Source: CAZKCK01 sp964552325
Lineage (GTDB): Bacteria; Bacteroidota; Bacteroidia; Bacteroidales; TTA-H9
Reading direction: 5' to 3'
Assembly: GCA_964552325.1 (NCBI GenBank)
Contig: CAZKHA010000017.1
Location: 1-36,565, forward strand
Length of the DNA: 36,565 bases
Position 1 is the stretch's first letter. Each line of letters opens with the position of its first letter. A model generated the notes under the pieces. The model made no database searches. It was not told the origin of the DNA and saw nothing but the letters and a program-made list of their open reading frames with translations. A program made the position numbers and the translations under genes. This document shows, piece by piece, positions 8,565 through 15,847 of this stretch.

Positions 8565-10694
8565 TTAAGCGTTGGTAAGGGTTAGGGTAATCTGGTTTCC
8601 TTTTTGTGCCTTGCTTCCTGCGGGCAGCGATTGCGATGACACCCTGCCTTTGCCAACAAGCTTTACTTTTAGGCCATATAACTCGAGGATATAAACGGCA
8701 TCACGAGGTGTCATCCCGATAACATCAGGTAGCGATTCTTTGCCCAATTTTTTTGGACATAGCACCAAGTGGCCTTTTTCTTGTTTACAAGCCGTCCATT
8801 CAGTGGCTATACCCGATAGCACCATGGGCACTCCAAATATGCTTGTAACCTGAACCAGGTCAACCGAGTTGCCGGCTGTGATGGGGGGTAAAAATTTTGC
8901 ACCTGTATCTGGAATGGGCAAGGCACGAGCGTACAGGCTCGAAGTGTCGTTAACCGTAACATTGGTGGCAAAAACGCGATCGGCTATCTCCCTAAACACG
9001 GGTGCAGCAACAGCACCACCATAAATTTTCCCTTGCGATGGATTGTTAACTACCACAATACAAGAATATTTAGGGTTATCAGCCGGAAAATAGCCTACAA
9101 ATGAAGCATTGTAAATTTTATCCTTGTAGGAACCGTTTTTGGCTATCAAAGCAGTTCCAGTTTTACCAGCCACTTTGTAAGGAGTTTCTTTAAAAGGTTC
9201 TTTTGCAGTTCCTTCGGTTACTATGCTTTCAAGCACTGTTTTAGCCTTAGCAATGGTGCCGGGCGAACAAATGGCCTTGTTGATAACCGTTGGCGAAAAT
9301 GTTTTCAGGGTTGTGTTTTTATCCTTAATGGCTTTAACAAACATGGGCTTTACCATTGTCCCGTTGTTGGCTACTGCATTATATAATGTTAGGGTTTGTA
9401 AAGGCGTAACTTTTAGTTCATAGCCAATCGACATCCAAGGCAACGATGTTTTCCACCAACTGCGGTGCTTGGTATCCTTGATAAAGGGCGGGTTTTCGCC
9501 AGCCATTTCAACACCAAGCGCTTGGTTGAGGCTCATAGCATAAAGCCTATCGATGAACTTTTGAGGGTTTTTGCCAAATACACGGTTGGCAAACAAGGAT
9601 GTGCCAACATTTGACGATTGTTCTAAGGTTTGCTTAAGGGTTATATGACTGATGGGCAAGGTGTGCGAGTCTTTCATGGTGCGGTTGGCAAAAACCACGC
9701 TGCCACTGTATTTAACCATATCGTTAAGGTCAACGCTGCCTTCTTCGAGTATGGCCAATAACGAAGCCAGCTTAAAGGTAGAGCCAGGCTCAATGCTTTC
9801 GGCTATGCTATAGTTGTATATCTCATCATATTGTCCGGCTTTGTTTTTGCGCAGGTTTGCTATGGCACGGATTTCGCCTGTGGCCACCTCCATCAATATG
9901 GCGCAACCTTGATATGCACCTTGCTCCTGCAAATGGTGCATCAGGGCGGTTTCGGCAACATCTTGCAGGTTCTTGTCAATAGTGGTTACAATGTCATGTC
10001 CATTTCGTGGCTCTTGGCGTTTGTCATTCATAATAGGTATCCATTCGCCTCCTGTTATCCGTTGCATCAAAACAGTATCAGAGGCTCCCTTTAGCTCATC
10101 ATTAAAGGCACCTTCTAGCCCTACATATAGTTTCTTCTCCTCGTTTTCATAACCGATGGTACGGCGGGCAAGCATGCCATAGGGCATTACCCTAAGATAA
10201 TGCTGCTCGGTAAGCAATCCGCCCTTAAATCGACCTAACTTGAGTATTGGCAGCTTCTTAACTTGCTTCAACTCCGCAAATGTAGCACCCTTATGAAGCA
10301 GTATGCCATGTTTATTATTCTTCCGGCCTTCTACCAAAAGCCTTTTATATTCCTTCTTGCTTTTCAAACCAAATATCTTCACAAGGCCAAGGGCAATCGA
10401 GTCTACTTTTTGGTTAAACAACTTATCGGATATGTTGGGGCATGCCACATCCATGCGGATATCAAAAATTGGCACCGATGTAGCCAATACATTGCCATTA
10501 ACATCAAAAATATTGCCCCTTACAGCGGTAACAGCTATAGTATCGATGTTTTTTTCATCTGACAATGCCCTGTATTCATCACCCTTAACGTTTTGAATAT
10601 AAATAACCTGGCCCAAGATCATGAAAGCTGCAATTAGCAGAATTGCATATATGAAACCCAGCTTCCCTACAATTTCATTCTTCTGATTTGCCAT
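8565..10694 (-). CDS. ftsI: Septal penicillin-binding protein FtsI (PBP3-like transpeptidase with PASTA domain)
   Basis: Class B penicillin-binding protein that crosslinks septal peptidoglycan and partners FtsW. The 709 residues have one N-terminal membrane segment (about 12-32), a PBP dimerisation region beginning RGNIFDVNGNVLA (59-71), and a transpeptidase domain with all three active-site motifs: STFK (305-308, nucleophile S305), SSN (360-362) and KTGT (511-514). The last ~58 residues, starting SLPDVIGMTPRDA, form one PASTA domain. A C-terminal PASTA is common in Bacteroidota and Gram-positive FtsI but absent from E. coli FtsI. The start overlaps the end of ftsL by 20 bases. Confidence 0.96.
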   Translation of the reverse strand: MANQKNEIVGKLGFIYAILLIAAFMILGQVIYIQNVKGDEYRALSDEKNIDTIAVTAVRGNIFDVNGNVLATSVPIFDIRMDVACPNISDKLFNQKVDSIALGLVKIFGLKSKKEYKRLLVEGRKNNKHGILLHKGATFAELKQVKKLPILKLGRFKGGLLTEQHYLRVMPYGMLARRTIGYENEEKKLYVGLEGAFNDELKGASDTVLMQRITGGEWIPIMNDKRQEPRNGHDIVTTIDKNLQDVAETALMHHLQEQGAYQGCAILMEVATGEIRAIANLRKNKAGQYDEIYNYSIAESIEPGSTFKLASLLAILEEGSVDLNDMVKYSGSVVFANRTMKDSHTLPISHITLKQTLEQSSNVGTSLFANRVFGKNPQKFIDRLYAMSLNQALGVEMAGENPPFIKDTKHRSWWKTSLPWMSIGYELKVTPLQTLTLYNAVANNGTMVKPMFVKAIKDKNTTLKTFSPTVINKAICSPGTIAKAKTVLESIVTEGTAKEPFKETPYKVAGKTGTALIAKNGSYKDKIYNASFVGYFPADNPKYSCIVVVNNPSQGKIYGGAVAAPVFREIADRVFATNVTVNDTSSLYARALPIPDTGAKFLPPITAGNSVDLVQVTSIFGVPMVLSGIATEWTACKQEKGHLVLCPKKLGKESLPDVIGMTPRDAVYILELYGLKVKLVGKGRVSSQSLPAGSKAQKGNQITLTLTNA

Positions 10695-11109
10695 GTTTTG
10701 AGGTTTTAAGGGTTTCTTGAGCTTTCATTTCTTTTGCTGACACCGTTATCTTTACCGGAGGTTCAACCGACTCGTTAATGCCCAAGGGTTTCAGCCGTTT
10801 AATTAACCTCGATTGCTTACTGCTGTCCAAAAAATCAGCCCTGGAATTTACGCGCTCATAATCAAGCTCTTTGATGCTACGTTTCAGTTTGTTGGTTTGC
10901 CTTAACACACGTACTGCATAATATGTGTTGCCAATATATAGCAGGCTCATAAATGTTCCAATAATTACCAAAGGGTACCATTTGGCAAATAGTTGAGTAA
11001 AAAGCTCGCCGTTTAAGACCTTACTGGCCAGCCCACCTCTTTTTTTGGGGCTTTTAAGGTTTTTGCCAGATATAGGCGATTGATTGTTGGTTGTTCCTGT
11101 CGTGCTCAT
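10675..11109 (-). CDS. ftsL: FtsL-like cell division protein
   Basis: Small bitopic divisome protein. The 144 residues have a basic, low-complexity cytoplasmic N-terminus (about 1-45), one membrane segment (about 46-65, IIGTFMSLLYIGNTYYA) and a charged helical stretch after it (RQTNKLKRSIKELDYE) consistent with the FtsL coiled coil. FtsL is poorly conserved, so the name rests on size, topology and position between rsmH and ftsI, where FtsL lies in nearly all dcw clusters. It overlaps rsmH by 4 bases and ftsI by 20 bases, so translation is probably coupled to both. Confidence 0.85.
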   Translation of the reverse strand: MSTTGTTNNQSPISGKNLKSPKKRGGLASKVLNGELFTQLFAKWYPLVIIGTFMSLLYIGNTYYAVRVLRQTNKLKRSIKELDYERVNSRADFLDSSKQSRLIKRLKPLGINESVEPPVKITVSAKEMKAQETLKTSKHGKSEE

Positions 11110-12002
11110 GGTAATCTTTCTCCTATCCTTAATTTGGCACTTCGGGCTCTTGGATTTTCATTAACTTCTGATTCGGAAGCCGTTATAGGTTTTTTGGTAA
11201 TGGGTGTAACCTTTGTGATTATATTGCCGTAGAAGTCTTTATGAAGCACACCTTGTATATTGCCACATTTGATGAGGTTTTTTACCAAACGGTCTTCAAG
11301 TGAGTGATATGCCATTACCACGAGCCTCCCACCAGGTGCAAGCACTTCCACGGCCTGTGTAAGCATCTCTTCAAGAGCGCCCAATTCATCGTTTACCTCA
11401 ATGCGCAAGGCTTGAAATACTTGGGCCAAAAACTTGTTTTCAGCACCCCTGGGGGCATGTTTTTGAAGCACCGATTTTAAGGCCGTGGTTGTGGTAATCG
11501 AAAGCGCTGTCCGTTGTTGGGCAATGGTAGATGCTATACTGCGGGCATTTTGCAACTCGCCATAAAATCTAAAAACCTCTAGCAATTTTTCTTCAGGGTA
11601 GGTGTTTAATACATCGGCCGCTGTAAGTTGTGCTCGTTTATCCATGCGCATATCAAGGCTGCCATCAAAGCGTGTACTGAAACCCTTTTCGGGTTGGTCA
11701 ATCTGGAAGGATGATACGCCCAAATCAGCCAAAATGCCATCTAAGGGCAATGCATCGTAGTACTTTATAAAATTCTTAAGAAACCTAAAATTGTGATGCA
11801 CAAACGTAAACCTCGGATCTTGTGGCACATTGCGCAATGCATCTTCATCTTGGTCAAAACCAAAAAGACGGCCTCCTTTTAGGTTTTCCAAGATTTTGGC
11901 GGTATGTCCGGCGCCTCCAAGAGTGAGGTCAGCATAAATGCCGCCTTCCTTAAGATTAAGGCCTTCAATACATTCTGCCAGCATTACGGGTTTGTGGTAC
12001 AT
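11106..12002 (-). CDS. rsmH: 16S rRNA (cytosine(1402)-N(4))-methyltransferase RsmH (MraW)
   Basis: S-adenosylmethionine-dependent enzyme that methylates N4 of C1402 in the decoding centre of 16S rRNA. The 298 residues match the family in length and motifs: HKPVML at the start, the SAM-binding loop DLTLGGAGHT (25-34), ADLGVSSFQID, FSTRFDGSLDMRMD, and AYHSLEDRLVK in the last third. It is the second gene of the operon, 13 bases downstream of mraZ, and overlaps ftsL by 4 bases. Confidence 0.97.
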   Translation of the reverse strand: MYHKPVMLAECIEGLNLKEGGIYADLTLGGAGHTAKILENLKGGRLFGFDQDEDALRNVPQDPRFTFVHHNFRFLKNFIKYYDALPLDGILADLGVSSFQIDQPEKGFSTRFDGSLDMRMDKRAQLTAADVLNTYPEEKLLEVFRFYGELQNARSIASTIAQQRTALSITTTTALKSVLQKHAPRGAENKFLAQVFQALRIEVNDELGALEEMLTQAVEVLAPGGRLVVMAYHSLEDRLVKNLIKCGNIQGVLHKDFYGNIITKVTPITKKPITASESEVNENPRARSAKLRIGERLP

Positions 12003-12015
12003 AATATTTTAGTAG

Positions 12016-12492
12016 TTAGTCGTCATCTTCATCATCATCATAAGTAAAGTTGCCCATGGCGTTTTGAGCCAATTTTGCATAGTCTTCGGCTGACATGGTA
12101 GTGTGCTTACGGTAATTCTCTTTATCCCAAATCTTGAACTTATCAAGCGAAGAAGCAATTACAATGTCTTTGTCCAAGCTCGCATGTTCAATCAAATCTT
12201 TTGGAATTAGTACACGGCCTGTACCGTCAAGTTCCACCGTCTTTGAATTAGCCATAAATAAGTCAATAAAAAGCTCGTTGCCAGGGATGTACCGGTTTAA
12301 CTTCTTTATTTTCTTCAATTCACGGTCAAACACGGCCCTTGGAAAAAGATCTAACGATTTATCGAACGTGTTTTTTCGGAGCACAAAGCCTTTATCCATG
12401 ATGCTTTGAAGCTGCTTCTTCAAGGCAACAGGAAGCTGGATTCTGCTTTTATCATCCAGTTTACAGTCATATACTCCAATAAAAGGCTGCAT
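12016..12492 (-). CDS. mraZ: Transcriptional regulator MraZ
   Basis: First gene of the dcw operon. MraZ is a ring-forming DNA-binding protein that in E. coli represses its own operon. The 158 residues carry two SpoVT-AbrB-type domains: residues 1-55, with LDDKSRIQLP in place of the usual DxKGR, and about 75-125, with LDGTGRVLIP, a canonical DxxGR motif. The last nine residues (TYDDDEDDD) form a very acidic tail. The start is 18 bases from a -7 box, leaving a leader of about a dozen bases. Two GTGGGG repeats upstream are probable binding sites for this protein. Confidence 0.95.
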   Translation of the reverse strand: MQPFIGVYDCKLDDKSRIQLPVALKKQLQSIMDKGFVLRKNTFDKSLDLFPRAVFDRELKKIKKLNRYIPGNELFIDLFMANSKTVELDGTGRVLIPKDLIEHASLDKDIVIASSLDKFKIWDKENYRKHTTMSAEDYAKLAQNAMGNFTYDDDEDDD

Positions 12493-12509
12493 GTTTTCAA
12501 AATGTTGGA

Positions 12510-12517
12510 CAAATATA
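12510..12517 (-). promoter_or_regulatory. Probable dcw operon promoter (-7 box)
   Basis: On the minus strand the bases read TATATTTG, an exact match to the Bacteroidota -7 consensus TAnnTTTG. It ends 17 bases before the mraZ ATG. No TTG -33 element is found at the usual distance; that place is taken by the GTGGGG repeats, so the promoter may be weak or regulator-dependent. Confidence 0.6.
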
Positions 12518-12524
12518 GGTCATT

Positions 12525-12569
12525 TTGCCCCACTTTGTTGAATAATTCTACACATTGCCCCACTTTGTT
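12525..12569 (-). promoter_or_regulatory. Putative MraZ operator: two 15-base direct repeats
   Basis: Two exact copies of AACAAAGTGGGGCAA (minus-strand reading) occupy 12525-12539 and 12555-12569, 30 bases apart. Known MraZ boxes are short G-rich direct repeats of TGGG type spaced by whole 10-base steps. A 30-base period is three such steps, and the 10-mer between (GTGTAGAATT) shares part of the pattern. The sites sit immediately upstream of the -7 box, where binding could block or recruit polymerase. Confidence 0.65.
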
Positions 12570-12886
12570 TATAACTTTTTTTCTCCAAAAAGATATGAAC
12601 AACAAAAAAATGAACCCTACTTGCTGTATTTCAATTGTTTAACAAAATATCAAATGCAACATAACCGCATATAAAAAATTATAGCGCAACAAAATTTATT
12701 AACAGGTGTACAAAACTACTACTAAACGTGCATCAATACTTAATTTGTTGATAAATAAAAAGTTGATTATAGAGCAAGCAAATTTGTTAATAACTTTGAA
12801 TTGCCAAAGTTGTAATGCTGGCACAAAAACCCAAAAATTACAACAGCATATCTACTTATTTGATTTACAGCTTTTTAATTAAATAA

Positions 12887-12919
12887 TTGCGCATAATTAG
12901 CTTAGAAGTTGTATCTTTG
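12887..12919 (+). promoter_or_regulatory. Probable promoter of the 13050-15456 gene group
   Basis: TATCTTTG at 12912-12919 is an exact TAnnTTTG -7 box. A TTG at 12887-12889 lies 22 bases upstream, at the upper end of the usual spacing. Transcription would begin near 12925, leaving a leader of about 125 bases before the TTG start codon at 13050. Confidence 0.6.
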
Positions 12920-12934
12920 TAGCAACAGAACATA

Positions 12935-13024
12935 GGGCACGGCCATACGGCTTCTGAATTTTGGTTTTGGCTCGCCCTTCACCTTAGGGTGATCGGGGCT
13001 AAAGCTGATTCAGTAAATCTGTCC
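12935..13024 (+). ncRNA. Putative structured leader RNA (three-way junction)
   Basis: Read as RNA, GGGCA (12935-12939) can pair with UGUCC (13020-13024), enclosing a small GCC-AUAC-GGC hairpin (12942-12951) and a long arm. The long arm is built from CUGAAU/AUUCAG (12954-12959 with 13008-13013), UUUGGC/GCUAAA (12966-12971 with 12998-13003) and UCACC/GGUGA (12979-12983 with 12988-12992) closed by a UUAG tetraloop. I do not recognise it as a known riboswitch, SRP RNA or 6S RNA. It could be a cis-acting leader of the acyltransferase gene or a free small RNA. The pairing was done by eye. Confidence 0.4.
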
Positions 13025-13049
13025 TGGAAACGTCTTAAAATCAAAGCTA

Positions 13050-13883
13050 TTGGAAAACGATTTTCTAGATATTGCTAGGGTGCTCAAGCAAAAGAATCCC
13101 AAGCTTTACAGGTGGATACCAGGGTTCGTGCTTGCCTATCTCCGCCGTATAGTTCACCAGAAGGAATTAAACAGCATCGTGCGCAAGTACGGGGATTTAA
13201 CTGGAGTGGATTTTTTAGTTGGCGCATTGAAAGAGATGGGTGTTACTACCACTACTTCGGGAAACCAGACTTGGGAAGGAAACGATAAGTTGCTTTTTGT
13301 CGCTAACCATCCACTGGGCGGGCTCGATGGCATGGCTTTTATGGCAGTGGTTGGCAAGGTATTGCCTGACATTGTGTTCCCCGTAAACGATATCTTGATG
13401 CACATCCCCAACCTAAGGCCATTGTTTATACCCGTAAACAAGCATGGCCGGAATTCGCATCTGGTAAAGGCCCTTGACGACGCGTTTGCCTCCAAAGCCC
13501 CCATTTTGTACTTTCCGGCAGGCTTATGTTCGCGCAAGCAAAACAATCAGATAGTTGACTTAGAATGGAAGAAGACCATTGTGTCGAAAGCCCGGCTCCA
13601 TCAACGCAGTATAGTGCCGGTACATATTAACGGGAAGAACTCGAGCTTTTTTTATAACTTGGCCCGTTGGAGGCTTAGGCTTGGAATAAAAGCCAATATC
13701 GAAATGTTGTTTCTGGTTGATGAAATGTTTAAGCAGAAAGGGCAAACAATACACCTCGGCTTTGGCAAGCCGATACCTCCGGCAACTTTCGACACCCGGC
13801 ATACAGATAATGAATGGGCAGCGTTGCTTAAGAAACATGTTTATGCTATTGGCAATGATGTAAATACAGAATTTAACGCTTAA
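13050..13883 (+). CDS. PlsC-like lysophospholipid/aminolipid O-acyltransferase (GlsA/OlsA type)
   Basis: Membrane-associated acyltransferase expected to esterify a hydroxyl on a lyso-lipid, using acyl-ACP or acyl-CoA. In the 277 residues the family's catalytic His/Asp motif appears as NHPLGGLDG (86-94), spaced H-x5-D as in the putative-hemolysin branch of PlsC-like proteins, and LYFPAGLCSRK (153-163) is the acceptor-site motif. The start is TTG: a stop lies in frame at 13014-13016, and there is no in-frame ATG before residue 63. It is followed after 6 bases by an OlsB/GlsB-like gene. That pairing matches the glycine-lipid genes of Bacteroides, so aminolipid synthesis is likely, though general phospholipid acylation cannot be excluded. 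Confidence 0.8.
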   Translation: MENDFLDIARVLKQKNPKLYRWIPGFVLAYLRRIVHQKELNSIVRKYGDLTGVDFLVGALKEMGVTTTTSGNQTWEGNDKLLFVANHPLGGLDGMAFMAVVGKVLPDIVFPVNDILMHIPNLRPLFIPVNKHGRNSHLVKALDDAFASKAPILYFPAGLCSRKQNNQIVDLEWKKTIVSKARLHQRSIVPVHINGKNSSFFYNLARWRLRLGIKANIEMLFLVDEMFKQKGQTIHLGFGKPIPPATFDTRHTDNEWAALLKKHVYAIGNDVNTEFNA

Positions 13884-13889
13884 TGAAAT

Positions 13890-14870
13890 ATGGAAGAAGT
13901 AATTCCAAAAGTTGATCGCGAACTGATTGCAATGGAGTTGAATGAGTCAAAATTCCTCCGCAACACCAATAATGGCAATCGGCAGATATTTATTGTAACA
14001 CATCACGATTCGCCCAATGTTATGCGCGAGATAGGACGATTGCGTGAGCTTGCTTTTCGCGATGCCGGTGGGGGCACAGGCAAAGAACTTGATATAGACA
14101 TTTATGATACCGCACGCTACCCATTTAAGCAACTAATTGTATGGGATCCTGATGATGAGGAGATTATCGGCGGTTATCGTTATATTCATTGCCAAGATTT
14201 GCCCCGATCGAAAACCGGTAGCTTTTTGTCGCCCACGGCGCATCTGTTCAATTTTACACAAAGGTTTATTGATGAGTATGTGCCAGTTACCATCGAATTG
14301 GGCCGATCGTTTGTTCAGCCTGCTTACCAGGCATCGTTTAATGTTCGAAAAGGAATGTTTTCGCTCGACAACCTATGGGATGGACTAGGAGCACTTGTAA
14401 TCGAAAACCCCAGCGTTAAGTATTTCTTTGGAAAGGTTACCATGTACACGCATTACGACGTTAAAGCGCGTGACACCTTGTTGTATTTTCTCAACAGGTA
14501 TTTCCCTGATCCCGACAGATTGGTTTATCCACATGAGCCTGTAGAAATTGTTTGCCCTGATTGTGGTTTCGAGCAACTTTTTAACGGAGGATCCTATGAA
14601 GAGAACTACCGCATCCTTAATCAAACCATCCGCGATTACCGTGAAAACATCCCCCCGTTGGTTAATGCTTACATGAACTTATCACCTTCTATGCGCTTTT
14701 TTGGAACCGCCATCAACCACAGTTTTGGAGGTGTCGAAGAGTCGGGTATCCTTATTACAATCAAAGATGTTTACGAAAAAAAGAAAACGCGTCATCTGGC
14801 CACTTATATCAAAAAAATGAACCTGTTAAATTTTAAACTTCGGATAAGAAGGAGATACGATGCGCATTAA
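13890..14870 (+). CDS. GNAT-fold N-acyltransferase of the OlsB/GlsB (hemolysin-like) family
   Basis: Predicted to N-acylate an amino acid (glycine in Bacteroides GlsB, ornithine in OlsB) with a 3-hydroxy fatty acid, making the lyso-aminolipid that the preceding enzyme completes. The 326 residues show the acetyltransferase core: VMREIGRLRELAFRD, IIGGYRYI, and IELGRSFVQPAYQ, the hallmark of this family. A C-x2-C pair (VCPDCGF) and a basic C-terminus (KLRIRRRYDAH) are also present. The amino acid used cannot be read from the sequence. Its last 11 bases overlap the start of engB, and engB's Shine-Dalgarno sequence lies inside it. Confidence 0.82.
   Translation: MEEVIPKVDRELIAMELNESKFLRNTNNGNRQIFIVTHHDSPNVMREIGRLRELAFRDAGGGTGKELDIDIYDTARYPFKQLIVWDPDDEEIIGGYRYIHCQDLPRSKTGSFLSPTAHLFNFTQRFIDEYVPVTIELGRSFVQPAYQASFNVRKGMFSLDNLWDGLGALVIENPSVKYFFGKVTMYTHYDVKARDTLLYFLNRYFPDPDRLVYPHEPVEIVCPDCGFEQLFNGGSYEENYRILNQTIRDYRENIPPLVNAYMNLSPSMRFFGTAINHSFGGVEESGILITIKDVYEKKKTRHLATYIKKMNLLNFKLRIRRRYDAH
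14849..14854 (+). promoter_or_regulatory. Strong Shine-Dalgarno site for engB
   Basis: AAGGAG followed by a five-base spacer and ATG at 14860. This is a textbook Shine-Dalgarno sequence, unusual for this phylum, where most genes lack one. It lies within the end of the preceding coding sequence and supports the chosen engB start. Confidence 0.7.
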
Positions 14871-15456
14871 AGAGGCTACGTTTATTTCGAGCATAACAGA
14901 TTTTTCGAAATGCCCAGCACCCAATTTGCCAGAATATGCCTTTATTGGCAGGTCGAATGTCGGCAAGTCGTCGTTAATAAATATGTTGACCGACCGAAAA
15001 AGCTTGGCACGAATTTCAAACACACCGGGCAAGACGCAAACCATCAACCATTACCTGGTTGATAAGACTTGGTACTTAACTGATTTGCCGGGTTATGGCT
15101 ACGCACGTATCTCAAAAACCACACGTCAATTGTGGCCAGCTATGATTCGCAATTATTTGGCCAACCGCTCAAATTTACTTACAACATTTGTGTTGGTTGA
15201 CTCGAGGATAACGCCTCAAAAAATAGATTTGGAATTTATTAACTATTTGGGCGAAAACTCTTTGCCCTTAGCCGTAGTATTCACCAAAACCGAAAAATTG
15301 GGCAAGAGTATTTTGGCTAACAACCTTGAGGCGTATAAAAACGAACTCCGGCAAACCTGGGAGGAGATGCCGGAGTTTATTGTTACTTCGTCAGTAAGCG
15401 GTGTCGGCAAGGCCGAACTGCTAAGTTTTATTGAGGCAAGCAATAAGCTATTCTAA
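14860..15456 (+). CDS. engB: Ribosome biogenesis GTP-binding protein EngB/YsxC
   Basis: TrmE-Era-EngA-EngB family GTPase needed for assembly of the large ribosomal subunit. The 198 residues have G1 GRSNVGKSS (30-38), a G2-region threonine in NTPGKTQ, G3 DLPGYG (75-80) and a G4 element FTKTEKLG (141-148). In most GTPases the fourth position of G4 is aspartate (TKxD), which selects guanine; here it is glutamate. Otherwise the protein is of normal length and intact. The start overlaps the upstream acyltransferase by 11 bases and has its own Shine-Dalgarno. The stop overlaps the convergent biotin-carrier stop by 4 bases. Confidence 0.95.
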   Translation: MRIKEATFISSITDFSKCPAPNLPEYAFIGRSNVGKSSLINMLTDRKSLARISNTPGKTQTINHYLVDKTWYLTDLPGYGYARISKTTRQLWPAMIRNYLANRSNLLTTFVLVDSRITPQKIDLEFINYLGENSLPLAVVFTKTEKLGKSILANNLEAYKNELRQTWEEMPEFIVTSSVSGVGKAELLSFIEASNKLF

Positions 15457-15800
15457 GCTTTTTTAGTACCTGACATTTTTAAATGAATAAGTAAATGGTC
15501 TTTAGAGACTTGTTCTCCTGCCTTTACATTTATTTTCCTAACAACCGCATCAAATGGGGCTATCAAAACATTGTTCATCTTCATAGCTACCAAAATCAGC
15601 AGCTTCTCCCCCATTTTTACCTTTTGCTTTTCCTTCACAAATATTTCGGTAACATTTCCGGGAATAAATGCAGTAATCATCTCTGGATCAGGCATTTTAT
15701 AGGCTTTCCTGAGCTTGTACTTGGCCGAGAGTGTTGTTCTATACGAGGATCCGTCAACATTGAAAAGTTCGAGTTCAACGGGGATGTTTTCCTGTTCCAT
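15453..15800 (-). CDS. Biotin carboxyl carrier protein of an acyl-CoA carboxylase/decarboxylase
   Basis: Carries the carboxyl group on a lysine-bound biotin between the carboxylase and carboxyltransferase sites. The 115 residues form one biotinyl/lipoyl domain in the C-terminal two-thirds. The attachment motif is AMKM with K74 as the biotin site; the preceding residue is V instead of the usual E. Conserved PGNV (47-50) and the GEKLLIL and GEQVSKDHLL turns frame the fold. The N-terminal 30 residues are a short beta-rich extension. It follows the carboxyltransferase gene by 47 bases and is probably co-transcribed. No biotin carboxylase gene lies in the window. Confidence 0.9.
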   Translation of the reverse strand: MEQENIPVELELFNVDGSSYRTTLSAKYKLRKAYKMPDPEMITAFIPGNVTEIFVKEKQKVKMGEKLLILVAMKMNNVLIAPFDAVVRKINVKAGEQVSKDHLLIHLKMSGTKKA

Positions 15801-15847
15801 GCAGTGTTTTGTTTAATAATTACTTGATTTACGAAAAACCTGATGCA

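Larger units (their letters stand above)
12493..13049. other. Divergent AT-rich intergenic region between mraZ and the acyltransferase genes
   Basis: No credible coding sequence is present; short ORFs here are AT-rich and have no family features. It holds the mraZ promoter and operator (12510-12569), a 7-base-arm inverted repeat AACTTTG-AATTGC-CAAAGTT (12792-12811), the rightward -7 box TATCTTTG (12912-12919) and a potentially structured leader (12935-13024). The stretch 12570-12790 is plain AT-rich DNA in which I recognise nothing. Confidence 0.7.

Noticed and set aside
10263..10596. Two plus-strand ORFs of about 100 residues opposite ftsI
   Set aside because: Both lie inside the conserved ftsI coding region on the other strand and overlap each other; shadow frames.
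12570..12900. Possible replication origin in the AT-rich region
   Set aside because: High AT content only; no cluster of DnaA boxes (TTATCCACA type) and no dnaA or dnaN nearby.
12935..13024. SRP RNA, 6S RNA or 5S rRNA
   Set aside because: None of their conserved cores (for example the GGAA-capped SRP hairpin) is present in the right place.
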